Source of the DNA: Meconema thalassinum
Lineage: Eukaryota > Arthropoda > Insecta > Orthoptera > Tettigoniidae
NCBI GenBank assembly: GCA_946902985.2
Contig: OX336388.2
Coordinates: forward strand, 1,504,266,545 to 1,504,330,544
Reading direction: 5' to 3'
DNA length: 64,000 bases
The notes under the pieces were generated by a model, which ran no database searches, was not told the origin of the DNA, and saw only the letters and a list, made by a program, of their open reading frames with translations. The translations under genes were made by a program, and so were the position numbers. Of this stretch, positions 42,310 to 54,042 are shown in pieces; the first letter of the stretch is position 1, and each line of letters opens with the position of its first letter.

Positions 42310-44118
42310 TGCATCTACTCTTGCGCTACTTATTGTGAAACGGATTTACTAAGTCCCCTTCCCTGGCGGGTACACAATAACTGATCAATGTTTCATCGCA
42401 ATCGGATGAATAGTATATGAACGCATACTTGATTTTGTTTAAACGATTCGCGCTCTGTCACTCATTTGTTGATTCTACTCGTACGCTACCTACTGTAAAT
42501 TGTATTTACTAAGTTAGAAACCGTCACGTAAGTGTCCACAACATCTCATCCAAGTTTCATCGCTATCGGACTAATGGGATATGAAGACATAGGGGACTGT
42601 ATTGAAACGCTCCGCATGTCGTCGTTCATTTGTCGAATCTACTCGTGTGCTACCTACTGTGAAATGTATTTACTAAGCCAGAAACCTTCCTTGGAGTGTC
42701 CACCATATTTCACCCAAGTTTCACCGCTAACGGCAGAATGGTATATGACCTTATACGGGACGTTGTTGAAACGCTTCGCGCGTCGTCCCTCATTTGTTGA
42801 ATCAACTTGTGCGCTGGATATTGTATAGTGGATTTACTAAGCCAGAAATTTTCCATGACGTGTACACAACATCTCACCCAAGTTTCATAGCTACGGACGA
42901 ATGGTACATGAATGCATACGGGACTTGGTTGAAACGCTTCGCGTGTCGTCGCTCATTTGTTGATTCTACTCTGCGCTACATATTGTAATATGGATGTACT
43001 CAGCCACAAACCTTCCCTGGAGTGTACACAACATCTCACCCAAGTTTCATCGCAATCGGATGAATGGTATGTGAACGTATACGGGATGTTGTCGAAACGT
43101 TTCTCGCGTAGTCACTCATTTGTTGAATATAAACGTGCGCTTCATATTGTAAAATGGATTTACTTAGCCAGAAACCTTTCCTGGAGTGTACACAACAATT
43201 CACCAAACATTTATCACTATCAGACGACTGGTATATGACTTTATACGGGCCTTTGCAGAAACGCTTCGCGTGTCATCGCTAATTTGTTGAATCTACTGGT
43301 GCGATACCTATTGTAAAATGTATGTACTAAGCCAGAAACCTTCCCTGGAGTGTACACAACATCTCACCCAAGTTTCATCGCTATCGGATGAATGGTATAT
43401 GGAATTATATGGGACTTTGTGAATCGCTTCGCGCGTCGTTGCTCATTTGTTGATTCTACTCGTGCTCTACCTATTTTTAAAGGGATTTACTAAGCTAGAA
43501 ACCTTCCCTGGAGTGCACACAAAATCTCAGCCTAGTTTCATCGCTATCGGACGAATGGTAAGCTTATATGAACGCAAACGTGACTTTGTTGAAATGCTTC
43601 GCGCGTCGTAGCTCATTTGTTGAATCTACTCGTGCTCCTGCCTATTGTAAAGTGGATGTACTAAGCCAGAAAATTTCCCTGCAGTGTACACAACATTTTA
43701 CGCAAGTTTCATAGCTACCGGACGAATGGTATATGAATGCATACGGGACTTTGTTGAAACGCATTGCGTGTCGTCGCTCATTTGTTGAATCTACTTGTGC
43801 GCTATCTACTGTGAAATGTATTCACTAATTTTGAAACCTTCACGTAAGTGTACACAACATCTCACCCAAGTTTCATCGCTATCGGACGAATGGTATATGA
43901 ACACATACGGGACTTTGTTGAAATGCTTCGCGCATCGTCGCTCATTTGTTGAATCTACGCGTGCGCTACCAATTGTAAAATGGATTTACTAAGTCAGAAA
44001 CCTTCCTTGGAGTGTACTCAACATCTCACCCAAGTTTCATCGCAAACGGACGAATGGTATATGAACGCATAGGAGACATACAGACATACCCACAGACAAA
44101 CTATCACGTTACATTGAT
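42310..44118 (-). repeat. Family D array, right part, about 11 units of 163 bp
   Basis: Unit starts (TGTTGAATCTACTCG or variants) lie at 42467, 42631, 42795 and 42958, giving 163-164 bp spacing, and continue to about 44071. Units share CAGAAACCTTCCCTGGAGTG, CACAACATCTCACCCAAGTT and CGGACGAATGGTATATGAAC. The array ends with CATACAGACATACCCACAGA near 44086. Read on the minus strand, this is a TCTG-type microsatellite near a 5' end, as in families A to C. The 65-98 residue frames are unit artefacts. Confidence 0.88.
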
Positions 44119-44121
44119 TTT

Positions 44122-45510
44122 TAGCCTACTTTTCACGTTTTGCAAAAATGAGGAGAAAAGTAGTCTTATGAGATCGATCCGGGAAAATGTGTGTCTGTCT
44201 GTCTGTCTGTCTGGCTGTGTGTCCGTCCCCCCCCCTATCAACTCCTAAACGGCTGCAGCAATCAAAACGAAATTTAGTATGAGTAAAGATGTGCACCGGA
44301 ATAGCTCACGTCCATATTTGAAAATGATGTCAGTGCTACCAACTGCCGAAAAAACGCACTAGAAATTTGAGCTCCATATTGGATATCTCGCAAGGTATGC
44401 ATGGGAGCCATTCCAAAATTGGCACACATGTAGATAATACTATTTCAGTTTAATTTCCTGGAGGCCAACCATGACAGTGTTGCCAAAATAATTTTAAGCC
44501 TTCTGAAAAGTCCAATGTTTAAATGCATATAACTTCTACACTATCAACTGGATTTCAACCAAATTTTGTATGTTATATCTGTACATAAACAGATATGACT
44601 GAGCGTATTCTTAAGAGCCACCAGGGCTGCCAACTGTTAATAATTGTTCTCTCTATGTTTTTAAATCCAAATGCCAATATATCAGAAAGTATGAAAGCCA
44701 ACAGCTTTAAACTATGCACACGTATATTCTGACATTTTAGATTAATTTGGAGTAACTTATATACGTCAGTTCTACCAACATGATTATAAGCCTGCTGATA
44801 GTACCAATTTTTAAATACATGTAACTTCTATACTATCAGTTGTATTTTAACCAAATTTCGTATGTGCAATGTGTACCATAACAGATATGACTATAAGTAT
44901 TGTTAAGAGCAATCAGGGCTGCCAACTGTTAATAAATGCTGTCTATATTCTTTTTACCCTAATATCAATATATCAGAAAGTATGCAAGCCAACAACTCTA
45001 TACTTTGCACACGTATAGCACCTGACATTCTAGATTAATTTGGAGTAATTAATACAAGGCGGTGCTGTCAACATGATTCTATGCCTGCTGATATATCCAA
45101 TTTTAAAATACATGTAACTTATATACTAACAAATGTATTTCATCCAAAATTGGCACAACAAGATATCATAATAATTCAGATTATTTCTGACCAGCACACG
45201 CATGGTATTGTTGGCAACATGCTTTTACGCGTGCTGATAGATCCAGTGTCTAACTGCATGTAACGTCCATTGGACTTCAACCAATTGTTGTATTCTGTAC
45301 CTTAAGAGGTGGAACTAAGAATATATTCAGTCACCAGGGCTGCCAACTGTAGTGCTCTATTATGCTACATTATACCAGGTATATTTTGAACTAATTAGAT
45401 ATTTCGATATTACCAACTTAATTTCGTCATTACTCTAGATAGGTTCATATACTGTAGAATAATCATTAGCATGAAAAGTAGGCTGTATAGTTCTTCACGG
45501 AACTTCTTGT
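44122..45510 (+). mobile_element. Family B Helentron-like element, copy B1
   Basis: Starts TAGCCTACTTTTCACG with foldback, TATGAGATCGATCCGGG, (GTCT)n and a C run. The interior has repeated CAGGGCTGCCAAC and GAAAGTATG phrases. The 3' end is TGAAAAGTAGGCT (13-bp inverted match to the 5' end), hairpin AGTTC-TTCACG-GAACT and CTTCTTGT at 45510. The next base starts copy B2 directly. Confidence 0.82.
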
Positions 45511-46935
45511 TAGCCTACTTTTCACATTTTGCAAAAATGAGGAAAAAGTAGACTTATGAGATCGATCCGGGAAAATGTGTGTCTGTCTGCCTGTCTGTCT
45601 GTCTGTCCTTCTGTCTGTCTGTCTGTCTGGCTGTGTGTGTGTCCCCCCCCTATCAACTCCTAAACGGCTGCAGCAATCAAAACCAAATTTAGTATGAGTA
45701 AAGATGTGCACCGGAATATCTCACGTCCATATTTGAAAATGATGTCAGTGCTACCAACTGCTAAAAAAAACGCACTAGAAATTTGAGCTCCATGTTGTAT
45801 ATCTTGCAAGGTATGAATGGGAGCTATTCCAAAATTGGCACACATGTAGATAATACTATTTCAGTTTAATTTCCAGGAGGCCAACCATGACAGTGTTGCC
45901 AAACTAATTTTAAGCCTTCTGATAGGTCCAATGTTTAAATGCATATACCTTCTACACTATCAAATGGATTTCAACCAAATTTTTTATGTAATATCTGTAC
46001 ATAAACAGATATGACGGAGCATATTCTTAAGACCACCAGGGCTGCCAACTGTTAATAATTGCTCTCTCTATTGTTTTCATCCAAATACCTATATATCAGA
46101 AAGTATGCAAGCCAACAGCTTTAAACTACGCACACGTATATTCTGACATTTTAGATTAATTTGGAGTAACTTATATACGTCAGTTCTACCAACATGATTA
46201 TAAAACTGCTGATAGTACCAATTTTTAAATACACACAACTTCTATACTATCAGTTGGATTTCAACCAAATTTCGTATGTGCTATGTGTACCATAACAGAT
46301 ATTACTATTAGTATTGTTAAGAGCAATCAGGGCTGCCAACTGTTAATAAATGCTGTCTATTTTTTTTAACCCTAATATCAATATATCATAAAGTATGCAA
46401 GCCAACAGCTCTATACGTTGCACACGTATAGCACCTGACATTCTAGATTAATTTGGAGTAATTAATACAAGGCAGTGCTGCCAACATGATTCTATGCCTG
46501 CTGATATGTCCAATTTTAAAATACATGTAACTTCTATACTAACAAATGTATTTCATCCAAAATTGGCACAACAAGATATCATAATATTTCAGATTATTTC
46601 TGACCAGCACACGCATGACATTGTTGGCAGCATGCTTTTACGCGTGCTGATAGATCCAATGTCTAACTGCATGTAACGTCCATTGGACTTCAACCAAATT
46701 TTGTATTCTGTACCTTAAGACTAAGAAAATGAATATGGAACTAAGAATATATTCAGTCACCAGGGCTGCCAACTGTAGTGCTCTATTAGGCTACATTATA
46801 CCAGGTATATTTTGAACTAATTAGATATTTCGATATTACCAACTTAATTTCGTCATTATTCTAGATAGGTTCATATTCTGTAGAATAATCATTGGCATGA
46901 AAAGTAGCTGTATAGTTCTTCACGGAACTTCTTGT
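45511..46935 (+). mobile_element. Family B Helentron-like element, copy B2
   Basis: Starts TAGCCTACTTTTCACATTTT immediately after B1 and is over 90 percent identical to B1 by eye, with a longer (GTCT)n. It ends in the same hairpin and CTTGT at 46931-46935, followed by T. The two copies differ by many substitutions and small gaps, so they are not a very recent duplication. Confidence 0.82.
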
Positions 46936-46949
46936 TATATATATAGATT

Positions 46950-47140
46950 AATGCAGGCAATGGCCATTTATTTTATTTTCGGAACCGGTTAGGGAAGGGA
47001 TTTTGGAAAGAAATCGGCCGTGGACCTATTGAAATGAACCACCCCGGCATTTGCCAGGAGGTGAAAATGGGAAACCACGAAAACTACTTTCAGGACGGCC
47101 GAGAAAACATGGGCTCTCGGCCATCGTGGCCGGTAAATGA
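46950..47140 (-). mobile_element. SINE family 4 (minus)
   Basis: On the minus strand: a head-like CCGGCCACGATGGCCGAGAG, the central domain (CCTGGCAAATGCCGGGGTGG at about 47061-47042), then GGTCCACGGCCGATTTC and CCCTTCCCTAACC. Related pieces lie at 30995-31110 (minus) and 51238-51400 (plus). Confidence 0.72.
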
Positions 47141-47770
47141 ATTATGAGAACCAAATGACGGCCACTTAGGATTTGGATTAATGACATAAAATACTTTCTG
47201 GAGAGTAGGGATTTTCTCGATTATCTTATGAAATAATACTAATAATAATAATATGTAGAAAACGATGATGATGATGATGATGAAGTGACTATTATAATTC
47301 TCATAACCGATCTTTAGAGTCGCCTTTTAGGTTGAATATGACAATGTTTAGAAATGGAAATATCAATGCAGACAGAAAAGAATGTCCATTGAGAACGTAA
47401 AATGAACTCAGCGCTATTTTCAAAATAGAGGAACCTCCTTGAGGAAACCACAAGTGCTTGTCACAAATTCATGACTGAGTTCCTATTTTCACTAATTGTG
47501 ATCAATTCAGGAAGGGAGGAAATAAAGAAAGAAAGAAAGAAAGAAAGAAAGAAGGAAAGAAGGAAGGAAAAAACTGTCGGTCAACACGAATTTGCCCAAT
47601 GGATGGGCGGGTAACAAAGTAAAAATATATAAATTTACTCCTGAAAAAATTACATGTATCCTATTAGTTAATTACCACTATTAAAATGGGGCAATTTAGG
47701 ATTACGCGTTTGACCTTCAAGCGGCCATCATCAGATCCTGATCAATGTGTTCAGGTTTAAATTTGCTGTA
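47141..47770. repeat. Microsatellites in otherwise featureless sequence
   Basis: A (GAT)n run at 47261-47284, an (AAAG)n/(AAGG)n run at about 47517-47570, and a MITE family F half-copy at 47574-47620. No gene is seen. Confidence 0.75.
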
Positions 47771-47771
47771 T

Positions 47772-48246
47772 AGTACATTATGCAACAAGCCTATAATAGC
47801 AATAATTAAGACACGAGTATGTTTATAAAACGAGCGAAGTGTCTTAATTACCATTATAGGCGAGTTGCACACGGCTATTTATGTTCGACGATAATTATTA
47901 TAACTATTTTATGTTCGAACATAAATATTCATAAATATCTGTCGAGATTTCGCCAGTTTTATGTACTGAACAGAGCACATGAGACGCATAGAATACCTAA
48001 TATTCGACCATAGCCTCCTCGAATACCCCACTATAACACAAGCCATGCAGTGAAATTTAAAATAGGAGGCCGTGGACGTCAGCGCACGTGCGGTGCTATC
48101 CTTACCTAATTGGTCATGCAACTGTTTCTTGAGCTCTGATTGTTGGGAGAAACTGTATCATAATGAAAACTTGTACTATAATGGGCCTCATTGTGGTACA
48201 GTTTTCTGACATATAATATTTACATTTCGCCATGGTCGAACATAAT
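47772..48246 (+). repeat. 475-bp tandem unit, copy 1
   Basis: AGTACATTATGCAACAAGCC starts both units (47772 and 48247). The unit contains a small palindromic part at its start, then CTGTCGAGATTTCGCCAG, GGCCTCCTCGAATACCCC (as a variant), a GACGTCA plus GCACGTGC stretch near 48077-48092 and CATGGTCGAACA at its end. No conserved frame. Confidence 0.82.
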
Positions 48247-48738
48247 AGTACATTATGCAACAAGCCTATAATGGCAATAATTAAGACACGAGTATGTTTA
48301 TGAAACGAGCGAAGCGAGTTTTATAATTTCCATATGAGTGTTTTAATTACCATTATGGGCGAGTTGCATACTACTGTTTATGTTCGACGATAATTATAAC
48401 CTATTTTATGTTCGAACGTAAATCTTCATAAATATCTGTCGATATTTCGCCAGTTTTATGTACAGAACAGACCACATGGGACGCAGAGAATACCTTGTAT
48501 TCGAATATGGCCTCCTCGAATACCCCAGTATAACACTAGCCACGCAGTGAAATTTAAAATATTAGGCCGTGGAAGTCAGCGCAGGTGCGGTGCTATCCAT
48601 ATCTAATTGGTCACACAACTGTTTCTTGAGCTCTGATTGGTGGGATAAACTGTATCATAATGAAAAATTGTACTGTAATGGGTCTCATTATAGTACAGTT
48701 TTCTGACATATAATATTTATATTTCGCCATGGTCGAAC
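48247..48738 (+). repeat. 475-bp tandem unit, copy 2
   Basis: The second unit, about 90 percent identical by eye. It has a more complete palindrome around its start: GTCGAACATAATAGTA at 48235 pairs with TACTGTTTATGTTCGAC ending at 48388, with CCTATAATGG/CCATTATGGG inside. This points to a MITE of about 154 bp embedded at the junction. Confidence 0.82.
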
Positions 48739-49386
48739 AAATCTATGTTCACTACATTGTTGCTCGTCTTTGGTGTTTATAATACGACTCGCAATTTGAT
48801 TCTCTTATACGGTTGGTTTGATTTCTCTTAATTGTTTTATGAATTACGTGAGCAATGTTATATGTACGTGTGTACATAACATAAATAAATAAAATAAAAT
48901 TTACAAAGTGGCATGTATTATAAATTCTGTTTGTAATGTTTACTTATCTTATCGCCGCTCGGCAGGCTTGTCTTGTTGCCTGGCTTGTCCCTAGGAAGTA
49001 AGCTTGTGTAACTTTACGTGACTGTTAATCTCGCGATCATTAGCCACGGGACATCTGTGTTACGTGGGATCCGTTTCACTGGACGTGGCATTTCACCTTG
49101 AAAATCTCAACCGGGAATTAAACCCAGTTTACCTTGGCAGGAAGCAAGCAGATTTATTGCTGAGCCATCTCGCTCCTATGAAGGAAGTGCCAAGATGAAT
49201 TCATTTAGTATTCACCGCAGTATTATGAAAGTATGCTACATCCATTCAGGATTTGTTTTGATTCCAGTCTTTCATAGAACATACAGTATGTTCAAAAACA
49301 ACTTAAGGATGAATGGAATTGGATACTGTACATTAGTTCAGTGAGTGCACAACTTGCAATGGAAGGTTTTCCATTTTGAATTTGTC
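48739..49386. mobile_element. SINE family 5 remnant (minus), otherwise no gene
   Basis: At about 49040-49180 the minus strand shows a SINE family 5-like head (GAGCGAGATGGCTCAGC), a degenerate B box and TGAGATTTTCAAGGTG. The rest of the stretch has nothing I recognise. Confidence 0.5.
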
Positions 49387-50185
49387 ATTAAGAATGATAA
49401 TTTTTCATATTATATTGTGTGCGATTTAGTCCAAAATACTATTGGAAGATATATTAAAAACACAAGGAATGTGTAAGCCAATGACCATCCATAGCCCTAT
49501 TGTTGCATGCATCTCTGCGTTCAATTTTATAAGCATTGAACTATGGCCTAATTGTCACAGCGTGTCATGTTAAAATGCCAATATCATTCATGACAACACT
49601 TTTGGAAATTACAGATTACTGTCGGTACATGTTAACCTTTCAACGGGTATGTGCGTTTCTGTCCCAAGTGGCAGAGAGACTGTACTAGCATCGTGTTATT
49701 TCTCAAATCTCAATGTATTTGCAATAATATAGGTCTTCTAGTTGTCATCAGGGACTCACAGATCCTGGGACGTAGTTGGGTAATCATGGGGCTCACACTG
49801 AGTTTGACATTGCTTCCACTTACTTGAGCCAGGCTCCTCTGTACCATACCCCCCCCCCTCCCCCCTGCCGACCTCACTTGGTCAATTCCTGTTTTCTTTT
49901 AATCTCGACGGGACAAAGTTAGTCGAATAGAGGAGCGGCTTTCATTGTATCGCCTTTCATGGATCTTTTAATTTACCGATAAACACATTTTGTCATTAAG
50001 AATGATAATGTTCTATATTTTGGTATATCGTGTTCGATTTAGTCCAAAATCCTAATGGAAGAACACAAGGAATGTGCAAGTCAAAGACCTTTTAAAGCTG
50101 TATTGTTGTATGTATCTCTGCATTCAATTTGATAAGCATTGAACTATGGCGTAATTGTCACAGCTTGTCGTGTTAAAATGGCAAT
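49387..50185. repeat. Diverged direct repeat of about 200-220 bp, 608 bp apart
   Basis: ATTAAGAATGATAAT starts at 49387 and 49995. The two blocks share GATTTAGTCCAAAAT, CACAAGGAATGTG, TAAGCATTGAACTATGG and TAATTGTCACAGC. A C run lies between them at 49849-49865. No gene. Confidence 0.72.
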
Positions 50186-51009
50186 ATCATTTATGGCAAC
50201 AATCACCACCACCTCGTATCCACTAAAACTGTTCCCGGGCTGCTTCAGCACTCGTGGTTTCTGTTTCCATGATATATTATTCACGTGGGAAAACTGTAGA
50301 CGGATAAAAAGAGCAGTATGGGAATACTTCAGTCATTTTTATATTACGTTTTTGATCCCTAATAAATATTTGTTCTCTCTACTCACCAACCTTATTAATC
50401 AAAACACTCTAAAGTCACCATTTGTTGCAATTTTGGAAAAAGAAGTGATTTATCAGGTAGGCAAATGTTAGTGAATTTTTTGACATTTCACCGTTTGTGC
50501 ATTTTGGTTCACAAGAATCTAGAGTTTTATGCAAAATAATTGTGCACATTGACTTTAGTTGATTTGGAAAGAAACACATTATTAATTAGGTTGGATTCTG
50601 CGTTTGACTTAAGTAATTACGATTATTTGGAAATACCAGATGCACTCGTGTAGCGAACCACACGATCGCTGTGATTTCAGCATTCGCTTAAGACATATCC
50701 TCTCTATATCGCTCCATCTAAGCAGTCCCATCCTCAGATTAATTAATTTTCAGGTGACAGAAAACATTCTCTCTTACTGTTCCCTGTTTATCACATATAT
50801 TACGTGATATTTCGAATTCTCTGAGCATAAGATTCCTTTTCTTTCAATTCGAATTCAAAATATGATTCGCTGATTCATTATTGTGAAATTGGCGTTCACT
50901 TCTAGAAATTTATCTTCTCAGGCATTTTGTGAGAGGACAAGGTTAAGAAGTTGTTGCTTTGTCACTTTGTTACGTGGGTTAAGAGCCATTTGGTAACTCT
51001 GTCGTCTTA
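50186..51009. other. No gene seen
   Basis: A 110-residue plus-strand frame (50139-50471) begins inside the direct repeat and has no recognisable domain. The remaining sequence is AT-rich and featureless. Confidence 0.4.
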
Positions 51010-51237
51010 TATCAGAGGGGGCGTGGTGGCACAGTGTCAAGCTGTTTGCCTCTTACGGCAGAGAACCGGATTCGTTTCCCGGTTCTGCCAAGGAATTTAA
51101 TTCTGGTCTGACGGTCTGCCTTGAGAGGCAATGCTGAGATATCTACCTCAGCCATTCTGGAAGTGGTTTTCCTTGCTTTCCCACTTCTACTCCAGCCAAA
51201 TGCCGGGATGGTACTTTACTGAAAGTTATATGAAGGC
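51010..51237 (+). mobile_element. Hybrid SINE: family 5-like head, family 1 body
   Basis: The head GGGGGCGTGGTGGCACAGTG resembles family 5. After the B-box variant GGATTCGTTTCCCGG the body is family 1 (CTGCCAAGGAATTTAATTCT, GAGAGGCAATGCTGAG) with the central domain at about 51185-51213. A template switch between SINE RNAs, or a true hybrid subfamily, would give this. Confidence 0.7.
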
Positions 51238-51400
51238 TATTACTGACCGCGGTGGCCGAGAGCGTGGGTTCGTCCTGTAAATGGTTTTAGTGGTTTCCCA
51301 CTAGGCAAATATCGGGACGGTTTCTTTCAAGAGGTCCACAGCCGATTTCCTTCCAAAGTCCCTTCCCCTGTTACAGTCCCCTTATAGTATACTGTTACTT
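51238..51400 (+). mobile_element. SINE family 4 (plus)
   Basis: ACCGCGGTGGCCGAGAGCG head, a short central domain (CACTAGGCAAATATCGGGAC), then GAGGTCCACAGCCGATTTCC. It directly follows the hybrid SINE. Confidence 0.65.
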
Positions 51401-51462
51401 TGGAAATACGCTCTTTGGTATTGTTCTGACTGTGACATTATTTGTTTTAAGAGGACGGGGAG

Positions 51463-51640
51463 GGGGGCGTCGTAGTGCAATCAGCTGTTTGCCTCTCACC
51501 AAGGAGGACGGAGTTCAATATTCGGTAAATGCATATGAGATATTAGAAATGAAATTTCACGTCTTGTGGTTCAGATTCACATAAAAATGGCGGCGCCGTG
51601 ACTTATGATCGTGAGATTAACGGTCACGTAAAACTAAGAG
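51463..51640 (+). mobile_element. SINE family 5 (plus), diverged
   Basis: GGGGCGTCGTAGTGCAATC head, CTCACCAAGGAGGACGG, decayed B box GGAGTTCAATATTCGG, body ATGCATATGAGATATTAG and TAACGGTCACGTAAAACTA, as in the copy at 31799. Confidence 0.72.
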
Positions 51641-52289
51641 GTTCCTTAGCTTTGCACGATCCAGGACTTAGGTATCGTTCCAGTATTTGCTAGAGGGAGT
51701 GTGAAAGATATCGGAGATAGCCATACCCAGGATGGCCACCAAGATTGGACCCTCGGCACGTGGAACTTGCCTTTGTTAGTCTATTCAAATTAGTTGTGAG
51801 TATGAATGATTGAACTTTAAGATTTGATTGCAAGACAGCATTACTCTTATTGTATGCTTTCATTATGTGATACTGGACTGCGAACTGCTCGTAAGTGCCC
51901 TCGAGGAACTGAAGTGGTGCAATAAAGGCTTGATTACATAATGTGGACGCGAGTTACGACGATAATATTATGAATACTTTAAAGACGAGCTACTTCACTT
52001 CAAGGAAGATACAATCCATGTAAAATGCATGAGATGGGGCAGCCAGAGATGAGTTGGAGGGAATGATGAGTTCTATGAGTGAGAACGCTTTTGTTGGGGG
52101 TAATGAAAACGAGGTTAGATCCCTTAAGCTTCCATAGTATTTAATTTCATCTTATGGCTTTGGTGGAAGAAGCATGCACTGGCATGGACAGCCGGATGGT
52201 TGGAGTTGCGGAAACATCTGCCTCTCTTAGCTACAGTATCTTTCCTCGGGGTTCACCGGCACTTAACCGCCTTTTGTGGTATCGGGATA
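51641..52289. other. No gene seen
   Basis: Short frames only. A weak SINE-like central phrase (CCAGTATTTGC) lies near 51680. Confidence 0.35.
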
Positions 52290-52400
52290 TGTATTGAAAC
52301 TCAGTCCCACGGGTACTGGGTTCTATTCCCGGCTCTACTCAGCCTCACGAGGAATAATTTGGAACTCGTAGGCTCCATTCCCACCCCAGCCATCCAATCT
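52290..52400 (+). mobile_element. SINE fragment, rearranged
   Basis: CGGGTACTGGGTTCTATTCC (B-box-like), GGCTCTACTCAGCCTCACGA and CTCCATTCCCACCCCAGCCA are out-of-phase pieces of SINE family 1. The order suggests internal deletion. Confidence 0.5.
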
Positions 52401-53221
52401 TGTAGACTGAGATAAAACCAATGATTACGTTTTGCTCAAGTTCCGTTCGAAACTGAATAGTCTACTTTTGATATTTGTAAGGGGTTAATCAAGTATTGCC
52501 CTAAAATTGGTATAAACTATGACTTTTTGCTAATTCCATATGAAAATTTCTTTTAAGGTATTAACATGCTAAATGAAACTCCGTTGGCGAGAAGTGGACA
52601 AGAAGCAGGAACTTGTCGAGCACTCTGTGGCTATCGGATGATGGTTTCGATAATCCAATGGGCTAAATATCCTGTAACTATTGCAGTGTCAGTGTAAACG
52701 CTCGCGTCTCTTCAGTCCCCGGTGGGCTTCCACTAATCCGAACATGGATGTTGACAGACATCATATATCCTGAACGAGTCGTATTTCAGCCAACCATTGC
52801 TCAACATCACACGATCCTCCGATAACATATGTACATGGCCATCGGTTTGTTACTCAGTCTCCTAGTGCATATATCATTAAACGCCGGTCTTATGGGAATT
52901 ACAGATATTTTGATTGGTGGGAAATAATCACTGAACTCCGTACAGTACATGTCAACATGCTTAATAACTCATGGGTCTCGATATAATATTTAGGATCACT
53001 GTTACATCGCGGGGAAAACAAAACGGCGTAATTGAAACATCGTTCAACTAAATAACTTCACTTTAAAAGACCTATCGTACACCAGTTTTCTATATTATTA
53101 TTGTTATTATTATTATCATTATTATTCGTCATTTACATAAATTATATGAAACATCAGCGTTGGGCTGACCTTAAAGACAGTCCTCAAGGTTTTCTGAGCT
53201 GATCATTGAACATGTGGTGGT
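52401..53221. other. No gene seen
   Basis: Contains a (TTA)n-type run at 53096-53128. Otherwise unassigned AT-rich sequence. Confidence 0.4.
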
Positions 53222-53278
53222 TGTTTGTTTTAGGGGCTTTGCGACATCGAGGTCATATAGACCCGTGTACCTGGGTGT

Positions 53279-54042
53279 CATCTTGGCCGACAAGCCTGAG
53301 GATTTGAATGAGTTTTTGAATGGTATGGACTCCGTCTTACAGAAAGAATTCATGATGAAAATTAATAAATGTAAAATAAAAATACTGGAATGCAGCCGAA
53401 ATAAATCAGAAACCTCTATGGAGATCAAATTGACAGGTGAAAAGCTGAAGGAAGTAGAAGACTTCTGTTACTCAGAAAGTAGAATAACCAGTGATGGACG
53501 AAGCAAAGAGGATATAAAAAGTAGGTTGGCTCAGGCAAAGAAAGCTTTTCTACAAATAAGGAATCTGCTGACATCGAATATAGATTTAGGTATTAGGAAG
53601 TCATTTTTGAAAGCCTTTGTCTGGAGCGTGGCGCTCTATGAAAGTGAAACTTGGACTATTGGTGCCGCAGAAAAGAGGAGAATAGAAGCATTTGAAATGT
53701 GGTGTTACAGGAGAATGATTAAGATCTCATGGGTAGATAAAGTTACAAACATAGAGGTATTAAGACGAGTGGGAGAGGAGAGATGTTTCTGGCGACTGCT
53801 ATGAAGAGAAGAGATAGTTTGGTAGGACACATACTAAGACACCCAGGAATAGCAAGCTTAGTTATGGAAGGAAGGGTCGAGGACAAGAACTGTAGGGGTA
53901 GACCAAGGTTAGAATATGTTAAACAGATTGCCTCAGATGTAGGGTGTGGTAGTTATGTAGAGATGAAACGATTAGCTCAGGACAGGGAGGCATGGAGAGC
54001 TGCATCAAACCAGTCAAAAGACTGAAGACTCAAACAACAACA
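53279..54042 (+). mobile_element. LINE 3' fragment with 10-bp target duplication
   Basis: ACCTGGGTGT flanks it at 53269-53278 and 54043-54052, and the 3' tail is CAAACAACAACAA. The 764-bp insert starts in coding sequence directly after where the reverse transcriptase YADD motif would lie, and ends just past the stop codon. This is a clean 5'-truncated retroposition event into a SINE. Confidence 0.92.
53280..54025 (+). pseudogene. LINE ORF2 thumb and C-terminal region, one frameshift
   Basis: Encodes DKPEDLNEFLNGMDSVLQKE, GRSKEDIKSRLAQAKKAFLQ, WSVALYESETWTI, RRIEAFEMWCYRRM and, after a frame change near 53800, RRDSLVGHILRHPGIASLVM and GRPRLEYVKQIASDVGCGSY, with stop 54023-54025. The order and motifs are those of LINE polyproteins listed as endonuclease-reverse transcriptase in insects. 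The frame break fits loss of one base near 53803. It is related in type to the fragment at 24918-25453. Endonuclease and catalytic core are absent, so it is inactive. Confidence 0.85.

Noticed and set aside
42310..44118. Possible CRISPR array because of regular spacing
   Set aside because: Whole 163-bp units are similar; there is no short constant repeat with unique spacers, and the context is eukaryotic.
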